DNA from: Haloplanus vescus
Lineage (GTDB): Archaea; Halobacteriota; Halobacteria; Halobacteriales; Haloferacaceae
Direction of reading: 5' to 3'
Assembly: GCF_900107665.1 (NCBI RefSeq)
Contig: NZ_FNQT01000001.1
Coordinates: forward strand, 846,398 to 910,397
Length of the DNA stretch: 64,000 nt
A model generated the notes under the pieces. The model ran no database searches and was not told the DNA's origin. It saw only the letters and a list, made by a program, of their open reading frames with translations. This document shows positions 1-8,748 of the stretch, piece by piece. Each line of letters begins with the position of its first letter. Within the stretch, counting starts at the first letter, position 1. A program made the translations under genes and the position numbers.

Positions 1-1248
1 GACGGCAAGGTTCGCGTCTTCGAAGACGTCTCCACCGAACCCGGTCGCTACAACGACGACACGGCGTTCGGCGCGGAGATAATCCTCCCGCTGGGCGAGC
101 ACGGAGTGATGTACGTCGCTGCGACCGAACCCGGCGCGTTCGACGACGCGGACATCACGCTGGCACGGACGCTCGCCGCCAACGCCGAGGAGGCGCTCTC
201 GCGAATCGAGCGCGAGCGGACGCTCCGTGAGAGCCAGCGGTGGTATCGAACGCTCGTCGAAAACTTCCCCGACGGCGCCGTGTTCCTCTTCAATGAAGAC
301 CTCGAATACATACTCGCTGGCGGGACCGAACTGTCGTCGGTCGGCCCATCGTCGGCCGGCTTGGAGGGCGCCACACCGCACGACCTGTTCCCCGCCGATA
401 TCGCGGACGAACTCGCCGACAACTACCGGGCCGCCCTGCAGGGCGAGCGTCACACGTTCGAACAGGAGTATCAGAACAAGGAGTATCGCATCCAGACCCT
501 GCCGGTCCGAGACGGCGGCGACGAAATCACCACCGGCATCGCCGTCTCACAGAACGTCACGGAGCAGAAGCGCCGAGAGCGGGAGTTGGCGAGACAGAAC
601 GACCGCCTCGAAGAGTTCGCGAGCGTCGTGTCCCACGACCTTCGGAATCCGCTGAACGTGGCGGACGGCCACCTCGAAATCCTCCGTGACGATATCGACA
701 GCGAGCATCTGGACGCCGTCTCGGACGCACACGAGCGGATGAACGAGCTGATCGACGACTTGCTGTCGCTGGCGCGGAACGGCGAGGAAGTGGGGACACT
801 CGAACCGGTCGACCTCGCCCGCTGTGTCGAACAGTGCTGGAACACCGTCGAAACCGGCGACGCGAGAATCGAGATACAGACCGAGCAGACCATCCGGGTC
901 GACCGGAGTCGACTCCAGCAACTCGTCGAGAACCTCGTGCGAAACAGCGTGGAGCACGGAACCAGCGACGGGGCGGGACGGACGGGCGGTGAGAGCGAAG
1001 CCCCAGTCGTGGTCACCGTGGGCGACCTAGAGGATGGATTCTACGTCGCCGACGACGGGGTCGGCGTGCCCGAAGCCGACCGCGCGAGCGTGTTCGACGC
1101 CGGCTACACGACGTCCGAAGACGGGACGGGATTCGGACTCAGCATCGTCAAAGAGATTGCCGACGCGCACGGGTGGGCGGTTCGCCTGACCGACAGCGCG
1201 GACGGCGGGGCACGGTTCGAGTTCACCGGCGTCGAGACCGCGGACTGA
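1..1248 (+). CDS. Sensor histidine kinase (GAF-PAS-HisKA-HATPase), 5' truncated by window edge
   Basis: Reading frame 1 is open from base 1, so the true start lies upstream and at least 415 codons are present. The first ~70 codons look like the end of a GAF domain. A PAS domain follows at about codons 77-195, with the usual VTEQKRRE linker. The phospho-acceptor histidine is in SHDLRNPL (His near codon 212). The C-terminal ATPase domain shows an N box (ENLVRNSVEHG), a G1 box (DDGVGVP) and a G2 box (GTGFGLSIV). No membrane segment is visible in this part, so it may be a cytosolic sensor. The cognate regulator is not identifiable here. Family call is firm; the signal sensed is unknown. Confidence 0.93.
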   Translation, partial: DGKVRVFEDVSTEPGRYNDDTAFGAEIILPLGEHGVMYVAATEPGAFDDADITLARTLAANAEEALSRIERERTLRESQRWYRTLVENFPDGAVFLFNEDLEYILAGGTELSSVGPSSAGLEGATPHDLFPADIADELADNYRAALQGERHTFEQEYQNKEYRIQTLPVRDGGDEITTGIAVSQNVTEQKRRERELARQNDRLEEFASVVSHDLRNPLNVADGHLEILRDDIDSEHLDAVSDAHERMNELIDDLLSLARNGEEVGTLEPVDLARCVEQCWNTVETGDARIEIQTEQTIRVDRSRLQQLVENLVRNSVEHGTSDGAGRTGGESEAPVVVTVGDLEDGFYVADDGVGVPEADRASVFDAGYTTSEDGTGFGLSIVKEIADAHGWAVRLTDSADGGARFEFTGVETAD

Positions 1249-1317
1249 CGAGGGCAGACACGCCGACGAGAGCGCCGCGGTCGGTACGCTGATACGGGGG
1301 CCGCCCGACCCTCGGGT

Positions 1318-2616
1318 ATGGACGTGGACATCACCCGCTCACGGGTCGGGGGACGAGCGCGCGCGCCGCCGTCGAAGAGTTACACGCACCGAGCGATTCT
1401 CGCCGCGGGGTACAGTGACGGCGCCGTCGTCTCGGACCCACTCGTGAGCGCGGACACGCGAGCGACGATGCGGTCGGTCGAGGCCTTCGGCGGCCAGGTC
1501 GACCGCGCAGAGGACGACCGACGCCTCGATATCGACGGCTTTGGCGGGACGCCGAGCGTCCCAGCGGACGTCATCGACTGTGCGAACAGCGGGACGACGA
1601 CGCGCATCGTGACCGCGTGCGCGGCGCTCGCGGACGGGTTGACGGTGCTGACCGGCGACGCGTCGCTCCGCTCGCGACCGCAGGGGCCGCTCCTGGACGC
1701 CATCCGGCAACTCGGCGGGCGGGCGGAGAGCACCCGCGCCAACGGCCAAGCGCCGCTGGTCGTCGGCGGTCCCATCGACGGCGGGACGGTGTCGATTCCC
1801 GGCGACGTGTCCTCGCAGTACATCACGGCGCTGTTGATGGCGGGGGCGGTGACGGTCGACGGGGTCGAAATCGTCCTGGAGACGGAGTTGAAGTCGGCGC
1901 CGTACGTCGACATCACGCTCGAAGTGCTGGCCGACTTCGGTATCAACGCCGAGGAGACCGAGGCAGGCTACCGAGTGCCGGGCGGCCAGCGCTACGAGCG
2001 ACCGGACCCGTACGCAGTCCCTGGCGACTTCTCCTCGATGTCGTACCTACTCGCCGCGGGGGCGGTGGCCGGCGGCGACGAGGGCGTCGTCGTCGAGGGC
2101 GCGCGACCGAGCGCGCAGGGCGACAGCGCCATCGTCGACGTACTGGAGCAGATGGGCGCCGATATCTCGTGGGACCGCGAAGCGGGCGAAATCACGGTCC
2201 GAGAGAGCGCGCTGTCGGGCGTGGAGGTCGACGTGGGCGACACGCCGGACCTGCTTCCGACCATCGCGGTCCTCGGCGCCGTCGCGGACGGCGAGACGCG
2301 TATCGTCAACTGCGAGCACGTCCGGTACAAGGAGACGGACCGCGTGCGCGCGATGGCGACGGAGTTGGAGACGCTGGGCGCGTCGGTGACCGAGACACAG
2401 GACACGCTGACGATTCACGGCGGCGAGTCGACGCTGACGGGGGCGTCGGTCGCGGGCCACGACGACCACCGCATCGTGATGTCGCTGGCGATTGCGGGAC
2501 TCGTGGCCGAGGGGACGACCACCGTCGAGGGCGCCGACCACGTCGACGTCTCGTTCCCGGGATTCTTCGACGTACTTTATGACCTCGGGGCCGAACTGGA
2601 AGAACATGAACGGTAA
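1318..2616 (+). CDS. aroA: 3-phosphoshikimate 1-carboxyvinyltransferase (EPSP synthase)
   Basis: Transfers the enolpyruvyl group of PEP to shikimate 3-phosphate, the sixth step of the shikimate pathway. The 432 residues match the usual length. Visible motifs are the PEP/S3P-binding SKSYTHRA (Lys20), the NSGTTTR signature near residue 91, LRSRPQGPL near residue 120, DTPDLLPT near residue 305 and YKETDRV near residue 337. The start is ATG just after CTCGGGT. The end overlaps the start of aroC by 11 bp, so the two are surely cotranscribed and probably translationally coupled. They catalyse consecutive steps. Confidence 0.97.
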   Translation: MDVDITRSRVGGRARAPPSKSYTHRAILAAGYSDGAVVSDPLVSADTRATMRSVEAFGGQVDRAEDDRRLDIDGFGGTPSVPADVIDCANSGTTTRIVTACAALADGLTVLTGDASLRSRPQGPLLDAIRQLGGRAESTRANGQAPLVVGGPIDGGTVSIPGDVSSQYITALLMAGAVTVDGVEIVLETELKSAPYVDITLEVLADFGINAEETEAGYRVPGGQRYERPDPYAVPGDFSSMSYLLAAGAVAGGDEGVVVEGARPSAQGDSAIVDVLEQMGADISWDREAGEITVRESALSGVEVDVGDTPDLLPTIAVLGAVADGETRIVNCEHVRYKETDRVRAMATELETLGASVTETQDTLTIHGGESTLTGASVAGHDDHRIVMSLAIAGLVAEGTTTVEGADHVDVSFPGFFDVLYDLGAELEEHER

Positions 2617-3763
2617 CCGATTCGGTCGTCTGTTTCAGGTGACGACCTACGGGGAGAGTCACGGCGACGCGATGGGCGTCGTCGTCTCTGGCTGTCCCGC
2701 CGGCCTCGAACTGTCCGAAGAGGATATTCAGCGTGACCTCGACCGACGCAAGCCCGGCCAGTCCATGATCACGACCAGCCGCGGCGAACCCGACGAGGTA
2801 CGCATCCACAGCGGCCTGCAGGACGGCTACACGACGGGGACGCCGCTGGGGATGGTCATTCAGAACAAGGACGCGCAGTCGGGGAAGTACGAACCGTTCA
2901 TCACGGCGCCGCGACCCTCCCACGGCGACCTCACGTACTCCGCGAAGTTCGGGACGCGCAACTGGGGCGGCGGCGGGCGCTCCTCGGCCCGTGAGACGGT
3001 GAACTGGGTCGCGGCGGGTGCGGTGGCGAAGAAGATTCTCGCCGCGAACGGCATCGAACTCAAAGCGCACGTCAACCAAATCGGCGACATCGAGGCGCCC
3101 GACGTGAGCTTCGAGGAGATGGTCGAACACAGCGAGGACAACGAGGTCCGGTGTGGCGACCCCGAGGTGGCCGAGGAGATGCTGGAGGCCATCAGCACGT
3201 ATCAGGAGGAGGGCGACTCCATCGGCGGCGCCATCGAGTTCGAGGCGCGGGGCGTCCCCCGCGGCCTCGGCGCACCGCGATTCGACTCGATGTCGGCCCG
3301 ACTGGGCCAGGCCATGATGTCGGTGCCCGCGGCCACCGCATTCGAGTTCGGACTCGGGCGCGAGGCGCGCGAGTACACCGGCTCCGAGCGCAACGAGGAC
3401 TGGGAGTTCGACGCGGACGACGACCCCGTGCCCGTCGGCAACGACCACGGCGGGATTCAGGGCGGCATCACGACCGGTCAGCCCATCCGCGGCGAGGTGA
3501 CGCTGCACGCGCCGACCTCGATTCCGAAGTCCCAGACGACGGTCGACTGGGAGACGGGCGAGGAGAAAGAGATTCAGGTCGTCGGGCGACACGACCCGGT
3601 GCTGCCGCCGCGTGGCGTCCCGGTCGTGGAGGCAATGCTGGCGCTGACGCTGGTGGACTACATGCTCCTCGGCGGGCGCATCAACCCCGACCGGATGGAC
3701 GACCAACCGGGGCAGTACGACACTGACTACCATCCCCGCAGTCCGGATAACATCGACTCCTGA
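2606..3763 (+). CDS. aroC: Chorismate synthase
   Basis: Converts EPSP to chorismate, the branch point to aromatic amino acids, using reduced FMN. The start [10 protein letters not shown] was chosen because it begins the conserved N-terminus and overlaps the aroA stop by 11 bp; longer upstream reading has no homology. Motifs seen: GESHG near residue 17, [11 protein letters not shown] near residue 125, and [13 protein letters not shown] near residue 330. The 385-residue length is normal for the family. It completes an aroA-aroC pair; the remaining shikimate genes are not in the window. Confidence 0.97.
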   Translation: MNGNRFGRLFQVTTYGESHGDAMGVVVSGCPAGLELSEEDIQRDLDRRKPGQSMITTSRGEPDEVRIHSGLQDGYTTGTPLGMVIQNKDAQSGKYEPFITAPRPSHGDLTYSAKFGTRNWGGGGRSSARETVNWVAAGAVAKKILAANGIELKAHVNQIGDIEAPDVSFEEMVEHSEDNEVRCGDPEVAEEMLEAISTYQEEGDSIGGAIEFEARGVPRGLGAPRFDSMSARLGQAMMSVPAATAFEFGLGREAREYTGSERNEDWEFDADDDPVPVGNDHGGIQGGITTGQPIRGEVTLHAPTSIPKSQTTVDWETGEEKEIQVVGRHDPVLPPRGVPVVEAMLALTLVDYMLLGGRINPDRMDDQPGQYDTDYHPRSPDNIDS

Positions 3764-3794
3764 CGCGCTCTCACGGCTGATAATTGGCCCCAGT

Positions 3795-3802
3795 GATATA
3801 TA
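3795..3802 (+). promoter_or_regulatory. TATA box candidate for the DICT-domain gene
   Basis: GATATATA sits 27-34 bp ahead of the ATG at 3829. That spacing fits a leaderless haloarchaeal transcript. No experimental start is known. Confidence 0.45.
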
Positions 3803-3828
3803 CCGACGGGGGCCGCCTGAACGGATAG

Positions 3829-4590
3829 ATGGCTGTCGACGCCAGTCCATCCAGTATCCGCGAGTTTTTCGAGGACGTGGATGAGAGCGACGTGTCGCTA
3901 GTGACCATCAACCGCCAGCAGCCAGAGCAGATTCAGGCGTTGCTGGCCGACGCCTTCGACACGCAGTCGGTCGAACTGGCCGAGCGGTCGGTGCCGGACC
4001 GGGACGCGAACCTACTCGCGCTTCGCAAGGACGGCCGACTCAGCGCTGTCTCGCCGCTGACGGAGGTGATGGAGTCGTTCCTGCTCGTAAACAGCGACCG
4101 GTTCAGGACGCAGACGGGGTTCGACCGCGAGATTCCCGCCGTCCTCCAGGGGCTGGACGAGACGCTATTCGACCTTCGGGGGTATCCGCAGTCGAACAAG
4201 GAGAAACTCCTGCTGATTCTGCTGTCCAGACACATCGAGCGGCGAGCATACGAGGCCGGTGAGGGACGGCTCCGGTCGACATTCCAGCAGCTCTCGCGGC
4301 TCCAAGACGAGCACGGCACGCGAACGGCGTACGAGCGAATCGCAGAGCGGCCGGTCGACGTCCACGTCTACGGAGTTCCGGACCGTGTTCCGACTCGCCT
4401 CGATGTGACCGTCCACGGCGGCACCAGCGACGAGTACCGAAACGCATGGTGTGTCGTGTTCCGCTCGCCGAGAGAAAGCGGGGCGGCGCTGCTCGCCTAC
4501 CAGTACGAGCCGAACCACTGGCGCGGGTTCTGGACGTACGACGCGGAGATGGTAGCCCGCGTCGACGACTACCTCGAACGGGGATTTTGA
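3829..4590 (+). CDS. DICT sensory domain-containing protein
   Basis: A 253-residue soluble protein with no membrane segment or signal peptide. The middle (about 55-185: LRKDGRLSAVSPL, LLVNSDRFRT, then the helix SNKEKLLLILLSRHIE) and the tail (AWCVVFRSP, LLAYQYEPNHWRGFWTYD) resemble the DICT domain found with diguanylate cyclases and two-component systems. In haloarchaea such stand-alone proteins are thought to be signalling or regulatory partners; ligand and partner are unknown. The gene stands alone behind its own TATA-like box. The domain call is by eye and moderate. Confidence 0.6.
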   Translation: MAVDASPSSIREFFEDVDESDVSLVTINRQQPEQIQALLADAFDTQSVELAERSVPDRDANLLALRKDGRLSAVSPLTEVMESFLLVNSDRFRTQTGFDREIPAVLQGLDETLFDLRGYPQSNKEKLLLILLSRHIERRAYEAGEGRLRSTFQQLSRLQDEHGTRTAYERIAERPVDVHVYGVPDRVPTRLDVTVHGGTSDEYRNAWCVVFRSPRESGAALLAYQYEPNHWRGFWTYDAEMVARVDDYLERGF

Positions 4591-4735
4591 GTAGCGAGCG
4601 GCGACGGTGCGTGAAAGCGAGACCCCCGTGAGAGAGAGTCTTACATCATTTTTGCATGGTAACGTATAGCAAAGGCTTTAGTCGAGCCATAGCCAACCGT
4701 CTCAGTAGTGGCCCGCGGAGGGCCGTGATGTAAAT

Positions 4736-6622
4736 ATGACTGACCACGAGCTCATGTGGCGAATCGCTGGTGGCTCGGGCGACGGTATCGCGTCGACCAG
4801 CCAGAACTTCGCCAAGGCCCTGATGCGAGCGGGGCTACACGTCTTTACGCACCGACACTATCCGTCGCGGATTCGCGGCGGCCACACGTACACGGAGGTA
4901 CGCGCCGACACGGAGCCGGTACGCTCCCGCGGCGACGGGTTCAACTGTCTGCTGGCGCTCGGCGACTCCTTCGCCCGCAACCCACAGGAGGACGCCTACT
5001 ACGGCGACGAGGAGATCAAGCCGCTGGCCGAGAACCTCGACGAACTCAACGAGGGCGGCGTCATCGTCTACGACACCGGACTTCTGGACGCCGACGACAT
5101 CCCGAACTTCGAGGAGCGAGTCGAGGAGAACGACTGGCACGTCTACCCCCTCAACCTCCGAGAGATTGCACGCGAACACGGCCGCGAAGTGATGCGAAAC
5201 ACCGCCGGCGTCGGCGCGACGGCGGCGCTTCTCGGCATCGACCTCGAGTATTTCGAGGAGCTGATGGCCGAGTCGATGCCGGAGGAGATTCTCGAACCCA
5301 ACGTGGAGATTCTCCACTACACCCACGACATGGTGAAAGAGGAGTTCGAGTTCACCCACGACCTCCGCGTGCCGCAGGGGAGCCACGAGGAGGAACAGGT
5401 GCTGCTCTCGGGCAGCGACACCATCGCCTACGGCGCCATCGATGAGGGTTGTCGGTTCATCGCCGGCTACCCGATGACGCCGTGGACCGAAGTGTTCACC
5501 ATCATGTCTCAAGCCCTGCCCGAAATCGGCGGCATCTCCGAGCAGGTGGAAGACGAGATTGCGGCGGCGGCGCTCGCACTCGGCGCCTCTCACGCGGGCG
5601 TGAAGTCCATGTCCGGGTCCTCCGGCGGTGGCTTCGCGCTCATGTCCGAACCGCTCGGCCTCGCCGAGATGTCGGAGACGCCGGTCGTGCTGGTCGAGGC
5701 GATGCGGACCGGTCCCTCGACGGGCCTGCCGACCAAGCCCGAACAGGGCGACCTCGAACACGTCCTCTACACGAGTCAGGGTGACTCGAACCGCGTCGTG
5801 CTGGCGCCGGGGACAGTCGCCGAGGCGTACGAACAGTCCCGAATCGCGTTCGAACTCGCCTACGGCTACAACATCCCCGTCATCCTGCTCTACGACCAGA
5901 AGCTCGGCGGCGAACTGATGAACGTGCCCGCGAGTCACTTCGACCGCGAGCCGAACGCGGACCTCGGCGCCGTGATGACCGAGGAAGCGCTGGAGGACGC
6001 CCCCCACGGACCGGGTGGGAAGTTCCACCGCTACCGCTACGACGCCGAGGACGGCGCCAGTCCGCGCTCCATCCCCGGCCAGAAGGGCGGGCATTTCCTC
6101 GTCACCGGGAACGAGCACAATCAGGCGGGGCACATCGAGGAGAGTCCGACGAACCGCGTCACGCAGATGGAGCGTCGGATGTCGAAACTCGACGCCATCC
6201 GCGAGGAACTCGACGGGAAGTCGACTCAGACGTACATGGGGCCCGACGAGGCCGAGTACGGCCTCATCACCTTCGGGAGTCAGCAGGGCACCGTCGCGGA
6301 GGCGGTCGACCGCCTCAACGACGCCGGCCACTCCGTGAAGGGTATCGGCGTCAGCGACATGATGCCCTACCCCGAGGCAGAGATGACGGAGTTCCTCGAG
6401 AGCGTCGACGAGGCGCTGGTGGTCGAGATGAACGCCTCCGGGCAGTTCCGCGGCCTCACCCAGAAGGAGCTCGGTCGCTTCGGCGAGAAGCTGTCGAGCC
6501 TCCTGAAGTACAACGGCGAACCGTTCGAACCCGCCGAAATCGTCGCGGGCTTCGAAGCGAGCATCGAGGGGAAGGACGTCCCCGACCAGCAGACGACGTA
6601 CGTACCAGCGGCAGGTGACTAA
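4736..6622 (+). CDS. porA: 2-oxoacid:ferredoxin oxidoreductase alpha subunit, probably pyruvate type (PorA)
   Basis: Large subunit of the two-subunit haloarchaeal oxidoreductase that decarboxylates a 2-oxoacid to acyl-CoA and reduces ferredoxin. The first ~190 residues form the gamma-type domain (GGSGDGIASTSQNFAKAL, SRIRGGHTY). The alpha domain follows from about residue 220, with the pyrimidine-binding YPMTPWTE near 244 and a SGSSGGGF stretch near 297. The 628-residue length and the neighbouring Lrp gene fit my memory of the Halobacterium porA-porB-lrpA1 arrangement better than korA. A 2-oxoglutarate enzyme cannot be excluded. porB starts 3 bp after the stop. Confidence 0.85.
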   Translation: MTDHELMWRIAGGSGDGIASTSQNFAKALMRAGLHVFTHRHYPSRIRGGHTYTEVRADTEPVRSRGDGFNCLLALGDSFARNPQEDAYYGDEEIKPLAENLDELNEGGVIVYDTGLLDADDIPNFEERVEENDWHVYPLNLREIAREHGREVMRNTAGVGATAALLGIDLEYFEELMAESMPEEILEPNVEILHYTHDMVKEEFEFTHDLRVPQGSHEEEQVLLSGSDTIAYGAIDEGCRFIAGYPMTPWTEVFTIMSQALPEIGGISEQVEDEIAAAALALGASHAGVKSMSGSSGGGFALMSEPLGLAEMSETPVVLVEAMRTGPSTGLPTKPEQGDLEHVLYTSQGDSNRVVLAPGTVAEAYEQSRIAFELAYGYNIPVILLYDQKLGGELMNVPASHFDREPNADLGAVMTEEALEDAPHGPGGKFHRYRYDAEDGASPRSIPGQKGGHFLVTGNEHNQAGHIEESPTNRVTQMERRMSKLDAIREELDGKSTQTYMGPDEAEYGLITFGSQQGTVAEAVDRLNDAGHSVKGIGVSDMMPYPEAEMTEFLESVDEALVVEMNASGQFRGLTQKELGRFGEKLSSLLKYNGEPFEPAEIVAGFEASIEGKDVPDQQTTYVPAAGD

Positions 6623-6625
6623 CCA

Positions 6626-7564
6626 ATGAGTGCATTCTCAGCCATCGGCGAAGAGCGAGAGATAGACCGCGAAGAGTTCACGCCCACCCTCGAACCGCAG
6701 GCGACGTGGTGTCCGGGCTGTGGCGACTTCGGCGTCCTGAAGGCGCTGAAACAGGCCATGCCGGAAATCGGCCGCAACCCCGACGAGGTGTTGCTGGTCA
6801 CCGGCATCGGCTGTTCGGGCAAGCTCAACAGCTACTTCGAGTGTTACGGCTACCACTCGATTCACGGACGCTCGCTGCCCATCGCGCGCGCGGCCAAACT
6901 CGCCAACCCCGAACTCGAGGTCATCGCGGCCGGCGGCGACGGCGACGGCTACGGCATCGGCGGGAACCACTTCATGCACACCGCCCGCGAGAACCACGAC
7001 ATGACCTACATCGTCTTCGACAACGAAATCTTCGGCCTGACGAAAGGGCAGACCTCGCCCACGTCGCCGAAGGGCCACAAGTCGAAGACCCAACCCCACG
7101 GGAGCGCCAAGGACCCCATCCGACCCCTGTCGCTCGCCATCACCTCCGGCGCCTCCTACGTCGCCCGGACGGCGGCGGTCAACCCCAACCAGGCGAAGGA
7201 GATTCTCGTCGAGGCGATGCAACACGACGGCTTCGCCCACGTCGACTTCCTCACCCAGTGTCCGACCTGGAACAAGGACGCCCGACAGTACGTCCCCTAC
7301 ACCGACGTGAACGACTCCGACGACTACGACTTCGACCCGACCAACCGCGAAGAGGCGTCGAGAATGGCCACGGAGGCCGAACGGACGCTGTACGAGGGTG
7401 AAGTCCTCACCGGCCGGTTCTACGTCGACGAGGACCGACCGTCCTACTCCGAGGAGAAACAGGCCATCGGCGAGATGCCCGACGACCCCCTCGCAGAGCG
7501 CTACTTCGACGAGGACTACGAGTGGGAGCGCACCCACGACATGTTCCTCGACCGTCACAAGTAG
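6626..7564 (+). CDS. porB: 2-oxoacid:ferredoxin oxidoreductase beta subunit (PorB), TPP-binding
   Basis: Beta subunit carrying thiamine diphosphate and a 4Fe-4S cluster. Seen: WCPGCGDFG near residue 31 (two cluster Cys), GIGCSGK near residue 58, and the TPP/Mg signature GDGDGYGIGGNHF with a downstream NEIFGLTKGQ. The 312 residues agree with haloarchaeal PorB. It lies 3 bp behind porA in one operon. A hairpin followed by a T tract directly after the stop probably ends the transcript. Confidence 0.88.
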   Translation: MSAFSAIGEEREIDREEFTPTLEPQATWCPGCGDFGVLKALKQAMPEIGRNPDEVLLVTGIGCSGKLNSYFECYGYHSIHGRSLPIARAAKLANPELEVIAAGGDGDGYGIGGNHFMHTARENHDMTYIVFDNEIFGLTKGQTSPTSPKGHKSKTQPHGSAKDPIRPLSLAITSGASYVARTAAVNPNQAKEILVEAMQHDGFAHVDFLTQCPTWNKDARQYVPYTDVNDSDDYDFDPTNREEASRMATEAERTLYEGEVLTGRFYVDEDRPSYSEEKQAIGEMPDDPLAERYFDEDYEWERTHDMFLDRHK

Positions 7565-7603
7565 CCGAGACGAATCGATTTTCGTCTTCGGAACATATTT
7601 TTT
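7565..7603 (+). terminator. Hairpin and T tract ending porAB, overlapping the lrp promoter
   Basis: Arms CCGAGACGAA (7565-7574) and TTCGTCTTCGG (7581-7591) pair with one bulged base. A run of six T follows at 7598-7603. The same ATATTTTTT stretch lies 23-31 bp before the next ATG, so it could also serve as the TATA element of the Lrp gene. Confidence 0.5.
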
Positions 7604-7625
7604 CCGGGAACAGAAACGAAGAGGT

Positions 7626-8054
7626 ATGGGTACGCTCGATACGGAACGTCGCATTCTCTCTATCCTCGAGGAGGACGCACAGGCCTCCTACGGCGAGATT
7701 GCCGACCGGGCCGGGGTGTCGAAGCCGACGGTTCGAAAGTACATTCAACGCATGGAAGAAGACGGCATCATCGTCGGCTACTCCGCCGAAGTCGACCCGA
7801 AGAAACTCTCGGGGCAGTCGATTGCCATGGTCGGCATCGAAGTCGAGAGCGAACGCTACGTCGAAGTGACGCGCGCGCTCAAGGCGATGGACGCCGTGGA
7901 AGCACTCTACACGTCCTCCGGCGACCACATGCTGATGGCCGAAGTCCGGGCGCCGGACGGCGACGCTCTCGGCGACGTAATCAGCGACGACATTCGCGAC
8001 ATCGACGGCGTGACCGCGACGCATCCCTCTTTCCTCCAAGAGCGTCTGAAGTGA
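7626..8054 (+). CDS. lrpA1: Lrp/AsnC family transcriptional regulator
   Basis: 142 residues in the classic two-domain form. An N-terminal winged helix-turn-helix (about 1-60: RRILSILEEDAQASYGEI, GVSKPTVRKYI) is followed by a RAM effector-binding domain (about 68-140, with TSSGDHMLMAEV). Such proteins usually respond to amino acids and form octamers. The start ATG at 7626 gives the standard N-terminus. It follows porAB, the arrangement I remember for lrpA1 in Halobacterium salinarum, so control of central carbon or amino-acid metabolism is likely. The symbol rests on that synteny memory and is less certain than the family. Confidence 0.9.
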   Translation: MGTLDTERRILSILEEDAQASYGEIADRAGVSKPTVRKYIQRMEEDGIIVGYSAEVDPKKLSGQSIAMVGIEVESERYVEVTRALKAMDAVEALYTSSGDHMLMAEVRAPDGDALGDVISDDIRDIDGVTATHPSFLQERLK

Positions 8055-8091
8055 GCGGACTCTCGAGGGTCTGCGGCGCCGAAGCGTAGGT

Positions 8092-8163
8092 ATGGCTGGT
8101 GAGGGCGAGACGCTGCCTGGGGCTGACGATGTTGAAATTATGTTGCGGCCGTTCCCCGATTAG
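8092..8163 (+). other. Possible truncated reading frame at the left edge of the low-GC island
   Basis: An ATG preceded by TAGGT opens a 23-codon frame (MAGEGETLPG...LRPFPD) in high-GC, chromosome-like codon use. It stops within a few bases of the point where base composition falls. It could be the surviving start of a host gene interrupted by the island, or a chance frame. No family is recognisable from so few residues. Confidence 0.2.
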
Positions 8164-8597
8164 GACCTGTCATCGGTCGTCGTCTTATTCGCAATGGATG
8201 GACCAACTGCAGTATCGATATCAATCGAATCATCAGGGTCAGACTCACGAACGTTTTCGACATTACGAACGGTGTGACCCTTGTGGTTGAGTTCAAGGAC
8301 CTCCCCGATAGCCCATCTAGCGACTTTTCCATCGTATTCGTGGGCAAGTTCAGCAAGAATTGTACGAGGATCGACATAGATACACCATCCATCCTCACCG
8401 TATGATTCTCTGATACCAGTCTCGGTTTTTACCGTCCCGGTGAAGGCATCTGTATATTCAAGTATTTCCTCACCCAAATCGAATTTATCTGAATCTTCAG
8501 GAGCCTTTGAGCGGACAGCGTCATTCTCAATTGCGATGATAAGAGTAGTTTCAGCACCTACGGAGGCATATTCCTTGATCTCATCTATCATATCCAA
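8160..8597 (-). CDS. Hypothetical protein of the accessory island
   Basis: 145 residues (or 143 from the second Met), acidic, with no membrane segment or signal peptide. The N-terminal half (MIDEIKEYASVGAETTLIIAI) looks like an alternating alpha/beta fold. The middle has a WCIYVDPRTILAELAHEYDGK segment and the tail is disordered (DPDDSIDIDTA). I do not recognise a family. Its codon use is clearly more AT-rich than the flanking core genes, as in the two neighbouring island genes. It is transcribed in the same direction as the endonuclease gene, 150 bp downstream of it. Confidence 0.6.
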   Translation of the reverse strand: MDMIDEIKEYASVGAETTLIIAIENDAVRSKAPEDSDKFDLGEEILEYTDAFTGTVKTETGIRESYGEDGWCIYVDPRTILAELAHEYDGKVARWAIGEVLELNHKGHTVRNVENVRESDPDDSIDIDTAVGPSIANKTTTDDRS

Positions 8598-8729
8598 ATG
8601 TCATGCGAATATATAGAAGTAAAAATGCTAGGAATCAGGCACTATCAGAGGGGTATCTCACTAGTAGATTGAAATTTTTCTTTCTGTTGATTTGGTGAAT
8701 CAGGGCCATATAGAGACGAGCAAACTATG

Positions 8730-8745
8730 CCTCTGTCCGCAGAGG
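8730..8745 (-). terminator. Hairpin just after the endonuclease gene
   Basis: A perfect 6-bp inverted repeat, CCTCTG-TCCG-CAGAGG, lies 3 bp beyond the stop codon of the minus-strand gene at 8749. Its position suggests a transcription end signal or mRNA 3' structure. No clear T tract follows. Confidence 0.4.
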
Positions 8746-8748
8746 TCC

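Noticed and set aside
2306-3850. Long minus-strand open frame opposite aroC
   Set aside because: High GC removes stop codons from antisense frames. Its translation is Arg/Val/His-rich low complexity and has no start context, while aroC on the other strand is a clear family member.
4835-6331. Long minus-strand open frame opposite porA
   Set aside because: Antisense shadow of porA with biased His/Arg/Val composition and no recognisable domain.
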